A stretch of 64,000 nucleotides of DNA from Trichoplax sp. H2 (lineage: Eukaryota > Placozoa > Uniplacotomia > Trichoplacea). The DNA lies in assembly GCA_003344405.1 (NCBI GenBank), contig NOWV01000020.1, positions 310,001 through 374,000 of the forward strand, in the 5' to 3' direction. The position numbers and the translations under genes were made by a program. The stretch's first letter is position 1, and the number at the start of each line of letters is the position of its first letter. Positions 1-12,900 of the stretch are shown here, in pieces. The notes beneath the pieces were generated by a model. That model did no database searches. It was not told the origin of the DNA and saw only the letters and a list, made by a program, of their open reading frames with translations.

Positions 1-61
1 ATAAATACAATTCGTAGAGACTTGTCTAATAAATTTTTATCTTTTAAATATTATTTCCAAG

Positions 62-598
62 GATAAAGAGGGTATAGACGATTCAGCGGTTACTGGATCT
101 TATGAAGGTACGCTAGGAATTGAAAGTCGGCGCGAAAGTTTTATGGAGGAGGATGATTTCGTTATGGTAGATTTGGTAAGGATAATTTGATCACTATAAA
201 TAATAAGACATTACGTTGCAATGCTTGATATATGTATATTCGAAGATTCACTTATAAACATATATTACAGAACCCAGCGTTTGCTACAACACCTTCGCTG
301 GAATCCGATTTAGCTGCGTTTTATCGCGCGTGTCAATCTGCACCTAGACTTAGAATGTTCGATAATGATACAGCTCTTGACCTTACTGCACAAGGCCTCG
401 TAAGTTGCGCGTTTGATGTTAGTTAAGGGATATTAAATACTAAGTCAATATCTATCTTAAAATAAATAGCTAGGATCATGATTAATATTCTATGTCTAAT
501 TAAAATCTTAGGATACGATTGGGCAAGAATTAGACAACTTTAAAAAATTAGGAGAAGAATTTGAAAGCTCTTTGGGCCCATACGTAAAATTTGAATAG
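62..598 (+). CDS. ATG13: ATG13, C-terminal exons only (5' part outside window)
   Basis: ATG13 is the regulatory subunit of the ULK1/Atg1 kinase complex that starts autophagosome formation and is an mTORC1 target. Three exons join in frame: 62-175, 271-399 and 512-598 (stop TAG). The translated end contains EEDDFVMVDL followed by NPAF and DLAAFYRACQ, which lines up with the C-terminal tail of human ATG13 (FVMIDLKPAF, DLGTFYREFQ). The FVMV core preceded by acidic residues fits an LC3-interacting region at the same place as in the human protein. The N-terminal HORMA domain lies upstream of base 1. Identification rests on this tail only, but exon phases and motif order agree well. Confidence 0.83.
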
Positions 599-2024
599 GC
601 TGCGTCAGTTTTTTAAAATGAAAAAATTGGCGATAGTGTCAGTAGTACTAGGCTTTACTGTACAAATGTACCTATAAAGCGATAAGTACACTCAATTTGG
701 ACTGTATTTTTGTATGTTGATTCTGTACGATAAGTAAGTATTCATGTAATTCGTATGTTGCGAAAGAGTTTTTGCACAAGTCGCAAGCAAGATTCTATAA
801 TAATCTAATTAAAAATTGCAACTATAAAACGTTAGGTTGCGTCCGACGATATCATCGCCTTCAGATTTATGTCTATTTGAAAAATTGTATTTATTTCATT
901 ATAGCGATGATTACTGTTTTTGTTTATTTGTGGCTAAAGTATTTGCGTTTCGGAAGCCACCTATGCTGCGAGTTGGCTAAATTTCGATAGGGATTATCAT
1001 GGGGGTAAATATAATCTTTCGTACAACTATGGGGCTTGTAGCACTGCTTTACTATCAGCTCATACTTTTAAAACACTGTACAGTCGAAATAATATTAACA
1101 TTGTCACTGTATACGTAACTAAGTTGTGATATAAAAAAATTAACTGATTACAAAACTTTTGTTTCCTTTACTAGATTTGTAAAGAATTTTAGTAACGGTT
1201 ATAACTGAATTTCCTTAGTAACAAACTTTAAACAAAAATCACGCTTTTTGCTCAGTATCAGTTATTTCAGCTATTTTAGTCAAAGTAAAGAAATTGTCTG
1301 ATTTATTGTCTAATATTTACCAGTATTGTTTATGAACGAATTGTTTTGACACTTATGTTTATAATCATATGCTTTCTGGAACTTGCACCAACAACTATTA
1401 CGACTCAAATTTTAAGTATGCAAGCTTGTATATTTATTTCATTCTGAAATACTGTACTATAGTTACGGTATTTTAATAATTTTTTTAAGGCAAATCATTT
1501 CAAAGAATCAAAAATATTACGTACATATATATATATATATATAAATGTACACTAAATCAGCGGACAAATAAAAATGAAGAAAATGGAAAGTTAAATTGAT
1601 AATTGGATTAATAATGTGCTTGTAGATCCTTTCAGTATGCAATTAAAGTTATTCGTAAACATGGTAGGAGTGCATAGTTACGTGTCTACAAGACAAGAAC
1701 ATAATAAATAGATTTGTAATGCCATTCCACTTAGAAGTACGTTCGATACTAACTTAGCGACTATTTTAATACCAATTTGAGTAATCCTGATATAAACATT
1801 GGCTTAAAATTTAGCGTGAAAGATCATAGTTTCAACTAATCATTTACGAGATTATATCTGTAAAAGTAAAAGAGCCCCCGGTTTAGTAATCAATTCAGCT
1901 ACGTTACCGTATAATACACCTTAAATGTTCATCTACTTTTTAGTTCGGTTGGATAATATTATACAAGTAAAAATTTTAAGCTACTTTCAATTTTCTCACC
2001 GTATAATTCGTTCCCCATTTGAAA
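599..2024. other. Intergenic, no gene seen
   Basis: AT-rich DNA between the ATG13 stop and the zinc-finger gene. It holds a short (AT)n run near 1524-1541 flanked by GTAC/GTAC. Short open frames here show no recognisable domain or splice continuity. It probably includes the ATG13 3' UTR and the promoter of the next gene, but I cannot place either. Confidence 0.5.
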
Positions 2025-3776
2025 ATGATAACGGAATATAGAAATTTTTCCAATGTCTATCACGATGATAATCTATCGGATGTCAGGCATTTATGTAATG
2101 ATTTTGTTGGTAAGGAATCCCAATCGTATATTCACAGGAACAGTAGGCAAGGAATAAATGTAACATGTAGCTATTGTAAAATGAAATTTGTTCACGCTTC
2201 GCATTTTTTAAATCATTTATGTCAATTTCATGACATCGACGAAGAGAATGCCAAACATCTAGTATCACTTCATCAACAAGATGCAAGTAGTAAAAGTCCT
2301 CCGGATCAATCTATTCAACCAATTATAATAGAAGACGATGATGATGATGATATCGACGATAATTATAATGGCAAGATGACTAGCAGTGTAATGGTCAATA
2401 AAATCAAGTGTCGCTATTGCAATAAACTTATGCTTAGCGTGGCTCAATTAAAACGACATGTTCAACAGCATACTGGAATTAAATCTCATCGATGCAAGAT
2501 ATGCGGAAAAACTTTTAAAAGTTACTGTAACTACAGAAAGCATACATGGACCCATCGACAAAGCGGAATACAGTGTCCTGAATGTCATCGCTATTTCAAA
2601 TCAGAAAAGACGTTAAGATCACATTCCATCCTACATTCTACTCAAGTTGCTATTTATTGTTCATTATGTCATCGTAGTTTAAAAAATCTATCAGGATTTA
2701 AAATACATCTAAAAAAATTACACAAAGAATTAAGTAAAACTGAGGTTAAACAGCTTTTAGAGCAAGCACAGCAATATCAAGATCAGCCGCATCTAGATAA
2801 GCGGCAATCAAATTCAGAAAACTTGATTAATATAGGAGTAGTGAATGGGATAAAGCGTTTCAAACAAATTAATCAAAAGGTAACATCCCCTCTTAATAAC
2901 GGTAATGAATCATCTCAAATTGCGTTAGAGGATGATGGAGAGGAAATAGACATCGATATAAGCGATAATGCTGATGATTGTTATCAGAAACAGATGATTA
3001 AGGTAAAACAGGATGCAGATACTATTCAATTAAAAATTCGAAAACAATCTATTGATAGTTGCCATGATCGAAAAGGAGCTACGATCGTAGTTAATGAAAA
3101 CGAAATCAACTATACAGTATCGCCAATGCAACGTGATGGGTCTCACACGGAGATAAATTCTACCAATCAAGCTAGACAATTTGTTCAGGAAATTTCTCAA
3201 GCCTTATCTAGATCCAGCTCGAAGATCATATCAAATTGTCAAAGTAAACGTCAAGGCTGTTCTACTATCACTAAAAACTCGGAGGTTTCATTTAAAGTTC
3301 CAAAAGTAGATGCAGCTACGTTAAAAAAATCGAATTTGACAACTGCAATAAATTCTAACGGTATGTTTGATACGCAGGATTTCAGTCGACAAATACAACG
3401 AGACTGCCAAGATACTACAGGAGAATTGCAAGCGGAAACAGAACTAAAGAACGCAATACCTCAACATTCTATGATTGTTAAGCGATCCAATGAAAATTAT
3501 TGTAGGCATAGCAATGCAGTCCATATGTCATATCAGGATTCTACCACTACAGAAACGAATAGCCAATATGGCAAAAGTGTAGAAGACAACAGTAGCTGTA
3601 CAGAGCAACAATTGCTATCAGACGTAGAAAGCGAAACTGATATCGAAAATGATGAAACCGATTCTGTATTGAATATATCTTGGTCTTGGATTCATGAGAT
3701 TCAATCTCAATTGTTAGGTAATACTAGTAAGGAAGAAATGGATATACAAATCTATAGTGATTCTGATTGGGAATGA
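2025..3776 (+). CDS. Five-finger C2H2 zinc-finger protein, single exon
   Basis: A 583-residue intronless protein, probably a nuclear DNA-binding factor. I start at the first ATG (2025); the codon just upstream in frame is TTG. Five C2H2 fingers are visible: C48-C51-H64-H69, C129-C132-H145-H149, C157-C160-H173-H177, C184-C187-H200-H204 and C212-C215-H228-H233. Finger 1 stands apart from the rest across a linker holding an acidic run (about residues 103-112). Fingers 2 and 3 are joined by a TGIKSHR linker resembling the canonical TGEKP type, typical of fingers that bind DNA in tandem. Residues 234-583 are low-complexity, rich in Ser, Gln and Asn, with a strongly acidic end, which could act as a transactivation tail. 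No orthologue is recognised; no KRAB, BTB or SCAN domain is seen. It is transcribed towards ITFG2 (tail-to-tail, about 560 bases apart). Confidence 0.85.
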   Translation: MITEYRNFSNVYHDDNLSDVRHLCNDFVGKESQSYIHRNSRQGINVTCSYCKMKFVHASHFLNHLCQFHDIDEENAKHLVSLHQQDASSKSPPDQSIQPIIIEDDDDDDIDDNYNGKMTSSVMVNKIKCRYCNKLMLSVAQLKRHVQQHTGIKSHRCKICGKTFKSYCNYRKHTWTHRQSGIQCPECHRYFKSEKTLRSHSILHSTQVAIYCSLCHRSLKNLSGFKIHLKKLHKELSKTEVKQLLEQAQQYQDQPHLDKRQSNSENLINIGVVNGIKRFKQINQKVTSPLNNGNESSQIALEDDGEEIDIDISDNADDCYQKQMIKVKQDADTIQLKIRKQSIDSCHDRKGATIVVNENEINYTVSPMQRDGSHTEINSTNQARQFVQEISQALSRSSSKIISNCQSKRQGCSTITKNSEVSFKVPKVDAATLKKSNLTTAINSNGMFDTQDFSRQIQRDCQDTTGELQAETELKNAIPQHSMIVKRSNENYCRHSNAVHMSYQDSTTTETNSQYGKSVEDNSSCTEQQLLSDVESETDIENDETDSVLNISWSWIHEIQSQLLGNTSKEEMDIQIYSDSDWE

Positions 3777-4335
3777 CCGAATCGAATCAACTGTAAATTC
3801 TGTTAGATTATTGCTAGTAGAAAAGTGACTTAACAACGGATGCGCTATCTTAAGCAATCCATATCTACGTTCAGCAAGTAATACTGTTCTCTTAATATAC
3901 TTGTAAACTGTATGCAGTACTTTACGGTTGCTTTGTTCTTATTGATTGATTTAAATTACCTGATATCATATCAGACAATTACTGTAAGAATTAATTAAAT
4001 CATAACGCAATATGTGCATTGGTAGTAAACAATATAGCACAACAGGAGAGAAATTTATAATTTCTAATGTAGTAAACGATAATGACGAAAAAATTTTTCA
4101 CTGTAATGATTTTGTTAATTGATATAAAACACTTTTATTGCCATATTTTAAACATTAACTACACCTTAAATAATGCAAAATACTTGGTATGCAGTTATAT
4201 TTAATTTAAGTTATGCAATATTAGGTGATTATCACCTTGATTACTATAGTTATGGCTTTCAAACTTATAGATTTTACAATCTTGTACATCTTACAGGATG
4301 AGAAAATTCATGATACAGTACGAAGAAATAAAAAT
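3777..4335. other. Convergent intergenic spacer
   Basis: Separates the stops of the zinc-finger gene (+) and ITFG2 (-), so it should contain both 3' UTRs. No further coding or structured element was recognised. Confidence 0.5.
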
Positions 4336-7300
4336 TTATTCTTGACCATATATACACCACCCGATAAGTTTTCGTTTGAGTAAATCATAGTCTTTAGAAT
4401 CTGTAATTACAGTACATTGCACAATCACATAAAGAAAGACCAATATTGCTCATTCAGATGTAATAACTTACCCTTAGTAATCCCTTTTTTTCGTAATATT
4501 TGATCAATTGCTACAACCGCCTGAAAATAAATTGAATAAAATAGAGAATTGAATTACAATTTTAAGTACTTTATAGAGTAAAAGCCAAATAGCCATGTTT
4601 ACTTCATTAGGTAGTTTGTCAAGCAAAGACTGCAACTTTCTTGTAGGTAATTTCACGTTATAATACAGATCTATGTAACCATTGAAGGTAACATATACTA
4701 AACAACGAACATTTTGACCAGGGGTCACTGCATATTTTCCTAAATGGTTAGAACAAATAAGAGTATTATTGTAATTACCAGCTCCGAAGAAAGGTATCAA
4801 AATAGCAATCAATTAAATTTCACCAACTTCTGATCATAATATAAATGAGGAAATGCAAGTAATTTTTTATTTAGGTTAAATAAACTTAAACTTACCACAA
4901 ACAAATGCGATTATATTGTCGCCATAATTAAATCGAACCATATCACCTTTGCCATCGTTAAAGTATGTAACACCGTCCCAAGCTGTCAGAACGACACAAT
5001 CATATCCACCGTCCTTAGAAATCCATTCAATACAATATTAGTAACTGGATAATTTCACGTAATTTATGTATAAATTCTGTCAATCAGTAGAAATTAAAAG
5101 TGTTATATCATTTAGAGTAACAAAATTACCATAAGATCTAGTTTATTAAGAGCAAATAGTTGATGAGTGACTTGTCCAGACCAGATAGGTTTATAGAACT
5201 GATCACACAATAAAATATCTCCTTTATAAAAATCAAATAAAATCATAGTTAGCGCCTTATAACGATATTGTCAAACTCACAGTCAGTTATGTAATGCGCA
5301 TCGTAAAACTTTCATAGATACGAGTATAGTGAATTACTTTACATATTAATCCAAATTACCGTTTAACGTGCATAGAGCTTTCAATTCCTTTACTCCATCA
5401 TCAGAATCTGTCGGGTTATAAGGAAAGATAAGGTAGGAATCACACAGATTTTCAGCTATAATTTAAAAAGGAATATCTTTGCTTTCAATTAAATAAACCA
5501 ATCAGTTTAACTAACTTATTTTAATTCCATTAAGAAACTGCGTCATGGTGCTGGTGGTCCTACAATTGGTCAATGAACAGTATTCGACAGTACTGTCGTT
5601 TCTTGACATTACTCTGCTCTCACTAGGGTTTCTAGTTAACACAGTAAGTATAACAGTAATATTAAGTCTTTTTAGCAGATATGACAAAATTCTCACCTGA
5701 TCGTTAAATGAGGTTATGACGAAAAATTTTTACTAATTTACTTAAAACTGTGGGCACTGCTTTCGGATTCACTGGCTTCCATATACTTTGTGTCTTGAAA
5801 GGAACTCTTTCCAAACGATCCTACAAGATCCTCCACTAGATCTGTAGAGATATCAGAACTTATAGATGTATTTTTTCCTTCTAACATTAAGTAAGCATAT
5901 GTACAATCTGGCTGTGATGCAATCAGGTAATATTGATTATCCATCGATGTAGCTGACGCTATTGTCTCTATCTATTAAGTATTTATATAGGAATTTGATT
6001 GATCATTCGAATAGTACATGGTCTTTTAGTAATTCAACGTATTAGTAACTATTTTACCTGCCCCTTTAGAGACCATTTATGTAAAAGTGTTAACTGCGAT
6101 GAAGTTGATTGGATGCCTTGCTCTTCATTTGACAGCGTCACTGGTGCATATCTATACAATCTCACAACTCTATCTACGTAAGCTACAGCTAATTCTTGTT
6201 TTCCGTCGCCGTCTGTCCAAGATAGAAAAAAATTACATAATGTCAATTAAAATCAGTAGTTCAAGTTATAGTTTCTATAAATTGCTTTTTGGTATTTACC
6301 AATATCTCGTAAAAGCAAAACTTTGCTATTGGCTAACATCCGTTGAGTAAATAATAGCTTGATAGATTTATCTTCTTTCTGTTCATCCTAATTGATAATA
6401 AGTAGTACTGTAGTCTCAAACAGGGCTACATTCGTCAATTATTTATATAACTTTATAAAGGAACACTCATTGAATTCCTACTTTTACCCCTTGAGGTCCA
6501 GAGCAGTCAAAGACTCGACATAAGCCAGCGGCATTCATGCAAACTAAATAATTCTGTTTATTTATTAAAAGAATTGATGTCTATTGAGTGGAGAATCAGA
6601 GTCTTGAACATTTAATAGAAATATTCATTTGGTCCAAAGATGTAGTAGCGGGTGTAACTTGTAATAATTGCTATTTACTACGGTAGAATACTTGCAGTTG
6701 TTAACATTACCTTTCCTTTATTCAAAATGTCCCCAATCGCAAGACAAGTGATCTAAAAATAGGATAATTTACTTTTCAGATTAATAGTCCATCCTAAGAT
6801 AGCATCATTAGATTCAATTGATATCAATACAATTACTATAACGTATACGTGATTATCATAAATATTGATTAAATGATATAGAAGCATACAAAATAACCGC
6901 AAGTCTTATAAACACAATGTTAAAAATGTGTTGACAACCATTAAATAATTGTAGCAACTTTGATCACAATAAATTCTTTGTATTATTATAGTTGAGTACA
7001 TAGGACAGTGTTGTATCTTGCTTGAATCATTAGTGAGTTCACTCACAAATCCTAAACAGATTTTAGCTATTTCGTTACGTTGTTGAGTGAGTAGATTTGT
7101 AATATTATATTTGTTATTATATACTCGTACTTTTATAGTGGAGTGTTATAGCGATGATATAATGGTTCATAATAACATTGATTTATACTGTTTGTCAGGT
7201 AATCAAGTAGTGCACATACGAGTTGAAATCAATAATCGAAGTGATTGGATGTACAGTAACTTGCGTTAACCTTTTATTGCACGCAACTATTAACTGTATA

Positions 7301-8548
7301 AACGGCTTTTTATCATTTTATGATTAAATAGACGCCAAGTTCAGAATGCAGTTGTATGAATTTATAAACGTAATAGTATGTATTCACAGTAAATAGTAAC
7401 AAATGCAACTATTTATCCATTTTATGCACAATTATCTCAACACGGTGTACAATACAGCGTTCATAACTATTACCGTTCCTAATCCGGTTGCTCGTTTCCA
7501 ATAGGGTAGTATATTGCCTTTCTTAATCTCCAGCACTCCATGAATATTGCCGATCGCTAATTCATTATCCTGCGAATAAGTACAGACAACTCAGTACAGT
7601 CTGATTACAATATGGTAATGCTGCAGCTATTGACTACGATGCATTTACACCTTTATTCCAGAATCGAATATACAAATGTAGCTTTATTACAGAATCATAA
7701 CGCTACAGGTGTTCATTATGATGAGTTTATATCATTTTTAAATTATACCGTCACTTTATGCGTAAATGATGCGGTAAAGCACGGGAAGCAGATCTATAAT
7801 TGGAACACTTACTGTAAGATACGATGCTATTACCTAACTAGCACCATCCTGATGGTGCCTGTGTCAAACGATGGTAAATAAACTATCCCTATAATTGCAT
7901 CTGCCAATCGATTGTAAATAAGTTGGAGAAATCAAATACGGAATCGAGACAAACTAGCAACATTGTAGACGGTACCGCGTTCAATCGATCATCCATGTAA
8001 ACAAAGGGACCAAATTACTGAATGGACATTAAGATATCGTATTAACTAACTAGCACTATCCTAATCGGTGCCATTATTATCAATCCGATCATTCATGTCG
8101 ACAAATTGGAGAAATCAAGTGCAAAATAGACATTACCGTACTTTAAAGATACAGTAGTTAGCAAACCAATACTATCCTCGTAGAGGCGTTTCAACCGATT
8201 GTAAACAAATTGGAGGGTTCCACTACAGAATCGATATTACAGTAACTAGCACATCACCGCTAACGATCGTTTATAGAAACAAATTCAAGAAATCAAATGC
8301 AGAATCGATCGACACCAAATATCCTAACGCTGCCTTCATGAATCGATCATTTATAGGAATAAATTGGAGAAATTAAAGACAGAATGAACATTTTAATTCA
8401 TTCATAGATTAATTAATTCTTGTATTCAGTTGGATATTTTTGACATACGTACACCATCGTTACCGACATCTCCTAATACAACAGCTTGGGGGAAAAGATT
8501 GCCGGAGAAACTAAAGCTTAATTTCTCCACGAATGAGGCAGCATTCAT
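4336..8548 (-). CDS. ITFG2: ITFG2, KICSTOR complex subunit
   Basis: ITFG2 is a beta-propeller (FG-GAP-like) subunit of KICSTOR, which anchors GATOR1 on lysosomes and represses mTORC1 when amino acids are scarce. Fourteen exons join in phase: 8548-8453, 7569-7474, 6752-6711, 6553-6488, 6387-6300, 6212-6058, 5965-5742, about 5631-5516, 5455-5360, 5221-5130, 5013-4896, 4781-4570, 4520-4472 and 4400-4336, giving about 504 residues (human about 447). Diagnostic stretches: SGNLFPQAVVLGDVGNDG, then DNELAIGNIHG; DIDGDGKQELAVAYVDRVVR; IASQPDCTYAYLM; GQVTHQLFALNKLD; RCLVYVTFNGYI. The DxDGDG calcium-like loop of FG-GAP repeats is intact. The start ATG at 8548 gives the expected N-terminus. The acceptor of exon 8 is uncertain, since three alternative AGs keep the frame. 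Intron 1 (about 880 bases) holds a degenerate tandem array. The gene is head-to-head with SNRNP70. Confidence 0.88.
7880..8395. repeat. Degenerate 80-100 bp tandem repeats in ITFG2 intron 1
   Basis: A recurring core of the form AAATTGGAGAAATCAA followed by GCAGAATCGA is seen near 7921, 8104, 8208, 8281 and 8361. It alternates with CAATCGATCATT and ACTAGCACTATCCTAA blocks. Spacing between cores is roughly 75-100 bases (one gap is double). The copies are diverged, so the array is old. Confidence 0.7.
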
Positions 8549-8685
8549 ATTACATTCGTTCGTTAATGAATTGATCAGCTCTTTTGATTCGTTATAACTG
8601 TAAATCCAGGCTAGAATTCAAGTAGAACCATAGCTTGTTGCCTTTCTAATCGCATTTGAGCTCGTCTCGTTTAGAGATACTTTGA

Positions 8686-9435
8686 CAAGTCGCAGCTTGA
8701 AACAGAGATCGAAAGTATTACTTTTGACCAAAGTAGTTTCAGTATTGTCCTTCTACTATAGAGTACAGTAGAAGAGCAGTAACTAGGCCACAGTGTACAG
8801 TAGTAGAGACTGTAGTGCACAGTACTACATACTGTACAGTACTATACTGTAGACTTGCGGCTGTTCACAATAGTAGTGAGCTGCTTGTGTAAAACAAGTG
8901 TCGCAAGCTTCATCAGCTTTCGACCTCAAGTCGCAGCTTGAAACAGAGATCGAACGTAGTACTTTTGACCAAAATGGTTCAGTATTGTCCTTCTACTATA
9001 CAGTTACAGTAGAAGAGCAGTAACTAGGCCACAGTGTACTGTACAGTAGTAGAGACTGTAGTGTACAGTACTACAGACTGTGCAGGACTACTGTATACTG
9101 TACTGTAGACTCACGGCTGTTCACAATAGTAGTACTGTAAGCTGCTTGTGTAAAACAAATGTCACAAGCTTCATCAGCTTTCGACCTCAAGTCGCAGCTT
9201 GAAACAGAGATCGAAAGTAGTACTTTTGACCAAAATGGTTTCAGTATTGTCCTTCTACTATACTGTACAGTGTACAGTAGAAGAGCATGAACTAGGCCAC
9301 AGTGTACAGTAGTCGAGACTGTAGCGTACAGTACTTTAGACGATACTATTGTACTGTAGTCTCACTGCTGTTCACAATAGTAAGTAAGCTGCTTGTGTAA
9401 AACAAATGTCACAATCTTTATCAGCTTTCGAAGTC
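8686..9435. repeat. Three tandem copies of a ~250-bp palindrome-rich unit between ITFG2 and SNRNP70
   Basis: Copies begin with CAAGTCGCAGCTTGAAACAG at 8686, 8927 and 9188 and run to about 9435 (lengths about 241, 261 and 244). They are clearly more alike than most repeats in the window. The middle of each unit is packed with TACAGTA/TACTGTA palindromes that vary in number between copies and account for the length differences. Each copy ends with a block containing TGCTTGTGTAAAACAA and CATCAGCTTTCGA. The array fills most of the divergent intergenic region. Confidence 0.88.
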
Positions 9436-9938
9436 ATTTACACTAAAACGTCAACACTTAAAACGACATCTGCTTTACACATTGGCATCGTGTTTAGTAT
9501 AACATAGGCGCCGGAGCCGATGCACGTGTGCCTACAGTACTGTGCACAATGAAATGACTGAATAATCATCTGAGTGTACTGTAGACTGTACGATTGACAG
9601 TATACCTACTGGTACAGGCTGCTAAATCAATACTATACTTGTTAGTCAGATTGGCAATAGCTTACTACTGGACACGCAAAAGACAGCAAGAGAGGGACGC
9701 TAGCTTGTCGGTACAGTACGCTACTGTATCGTACTACTGCTCAAGCCTCAAGCCTTGAGGCCCTTCACTAAGGCCAGACGTCCAAAAACTATGGCGGCGG
9801 GATTAGCCTAGCTAAAGAAGTTGTTCAATTCTCTTTTCAATCTTCTCTACTTTCGTCCTTGCCAACACTATTCTACAGTGAAAAAATTGAAGAATAACTA
9901 GAAATATCGGGCAGTATAGAAACTATTCAGAAACGACA
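9436..9938. promoter_or_regulatory. Putative SNRNP70 upstream region with a perfect palindrome
   Basis: About 500 bases between the 250-bp array and the SNRNP70 start. It contains several GTACAGTAC-type words and, at 9745-9761, a perfect 8-1-8 inverted repeat (GCCTCAAG, C, CTTGAGGC). No clear TATA box was seen. Promoter function is inferred from position only. Confidence 0.35.
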
Positions 9939-12900
9939 ATGACTTACTGCCTTCCACCGCATTTATCGGCCTTCTTTACACCCAAGGAACCGATCAAGTA
10001 TTTGCCACCTTTAGATACTCCATCGCATTTACGAAAAAGAAGGCCTTATACTGGTGTTAGTGTTTTCCTATCGCAATTTGAGGTAAGATACCTGCTAAAA
10101 GTTAGCTTAAAACATGGTGATGTCATTACACTTGGTAGACTATTGTCAAATTGATTGGATCGACGATGGTAGTCGATCGAAATAGGAATAAACTTGAAAT
10201 AATGACTAAATGACACCATACGCATTTACTGAACTGTAATATTTGAAATTGACAGACTGTTCGAAATAGTGCTCCCAGTGTGGTTACGGAAACAAGAGAA
10301 GAGAAGAGAACGCGCCAGGTCAGATATCTTGAGCTAGACATAAACGATGGTTGTATTGCTTGTTTTTTTACATAGGTGTAGAGTAATTATAGAGAGCACG
10401 ATTGAATATAAGCGTTGAAGTCTACTAGTCTAAATCAGTAGCATACTTTACATACGTGCAATAGTAAATTTCACATTTTCAAAGTCAAGGGATTGCTTCA
10501 ACTGAGATTATATCGAAAAATTGAAATCAAACCTACTCTACACATACAGTGTTAAGATCAGTTGTACTATTGATGCGACTACAGCATTACCAATAAATTA
10601 TATATATACGCGTATGTCTAATTGTGATTTGATACAGTTTATACAGTATCTGTTTACGTACTTTCAAGCATCTAGCATGCGATGCGTCCAACTTGATATT
10701 CACATAGTATGCAATGCATTTCTATCGTACTGTAAATTAAAGCTCTCATTAAAATGATTATATGGTCTGTTTTTATATCCACTGAATTCTAAATATGTCA
10801 AGAGATGCTTGCTGATATTCAATAATAATACGTAATGTCTTTTGATGTAAAGTCCTTTCCTACTGTTGTATTAATTAGAAAAAAGAACGCTTGGATAAAG
10901 TATCAGCAAAACTACAAAACGATTTAGCACAATGTAAGAAAATTGAATTCTTATAGACCTTGTACGAAATGGGACTATCTATCACCACTGCAATAAATGC
11001 ATGCCGTTCCACAATGACAATCTTGTATCAGCGATGGTCTTTACATTCAGATTTTTCAACTCATTTCTATACTTATACTATGTTGCGTTTAGGGGATCCT
11101 CATAACAATCCTAAAGGTACAGAAGATCCATTCAAGACTTTGCTAGTTGCAAGATTGGTACGTAAAAAAGAGTTGATATAGGAATATTACTGGGCGATTA
11201 ATCGCAATGATGTTGTATGAAATTTTCCAACATAGATAAAGTTAAATACTCTATGCAACATAATTCAATCTAGAAAGCTTGAAAGGTTATCGTAATTTGA
11301 TTTTACAGAGTTATGATACAACTGAATCAAAGCTAAGACGTGAGCTAGAAGCCTACGGCAGTGTCAAGTCTGTAAGTCTAATAATACGTCCAGAACATAT
11401 ATTGAGTGACATCGTGATACCTAGAACTTATCACGGTGAAACATGATTAATTTATAAATATACTGTACTTCATGTATCAAAATAATCGATAGTCAGTCTA
11501 ACGACAGATGAAAGGGCGTATTTCAATCTCAGCTATAATTGGAAAATGCTTGTAGAGATAATTTGCTAGTGGATATTATACTGTAAAAATACCACAACAT
11601 ATTGTAATAAGTAATTTCCTTGCTACAAAGATATGCATAGTGAACAATGATGAAATTTTTGCCATCTATTGCTGGTTATTGTTACAAGTTTCAATCAGCA
11701 ATATGAAGATGTGTTATTCACACTGTCTGATTTCACTTAGCCATCGCATAATCTTAATGTCTATCTTGAACAATAGTAATGGATAATAAAATCATCAGTG
11801 TTACGTGCTATAGTCAATTGTAAACTGTTCGTGGATCCTATAACTAATGTAAATTCTTGTATGCTGCCATTTTGTTACAATACTTATAGGTACGGTCGAT
11901 ATATGATCTTTCTGGTAAACCAAAGGGGTATGCTTTTGTAGAATTTGAGCATGAGCGAGATATGAAAGGTGAGCTAGAATGCATCGATTAATAATATAAG
12001 TATGAATAACTTTTAGATCTTTGATTCAATTTTGTCCTTATAATGCTATCTACTCTTCATCGTGCGTCCTTGTGAGTTATTTCAACGAAGACGGTGATAC
12101 GTATTTAAGTATTCGATCAATCTTTTGATCGTTGTATAGGATTATTAGTTCTGAAGTGCGATATCATAATCTCGAATACAATATTTAGGCCAATTACGTA
12201 ATATAATACAAATTTGCGATTCGCAATGATCCGTTAAGAGTCCATATACGCAGATATATACTATTTTGTCAGCATATTTCACGTATGTAGTAGATTCGTA
12301 TGCATAAAACTACCTATCTATTAAAACTGACTAGTTTGGTAAACAGTACTTGTAGTATTGGCTGCATCGCCAGTTATAAGTATGAACGTGCAAACGTGAA
12401 TGGAAATTTTTTTATTCTCGTTAATAGTCTATTTATTATTTTGAACATGGCGAATTTGTATACTACTTTGTTTATGTACCTTATTTGCATCAATTATATC
12501 TGCTTTACGAAAGTTTTTATGTACTCTGCAGAACCTTTGTATAAGTAAAAAATCAGTTATCATCCAAGCGGTAGGCATCCATATAGCATTTATAGTATAT
12601 AATAAGCTTTGAGGCTGTAGACTCCTACACAACAGGACGTTCTTTATCGTTGGGTTATGGCGTGAAAAGATATGTTATAAATCATGGTAGTATTATATAA
12701 GGTATAAACAGTGATAGAGGTAAATTCCGGATCTGCATAGACTCTTAAGGTTAAATTTTAATTGATACAACCACATCCAGCAATGCGGATATACAATATT
12801 GATTCGCAGCTCTAATGGTTTAATGCAAAAGTTCGTCGGGATCATTCACATACTAGATTTTGGCTTCGTACCATCGTTTTGTACCACGCTACTTATAATT

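Noticed and set aside
772-990. 72-codon frame after ATG13
   Set aside because: No ATG context or domain; lies where the ATG13 3' UTR is expected.
12300-12548. 82-codon frame inside SNRNP70 intron 6
   Set aside because: Hydrophobic low-complexity translation of AT-rich intron; no support as an exon.
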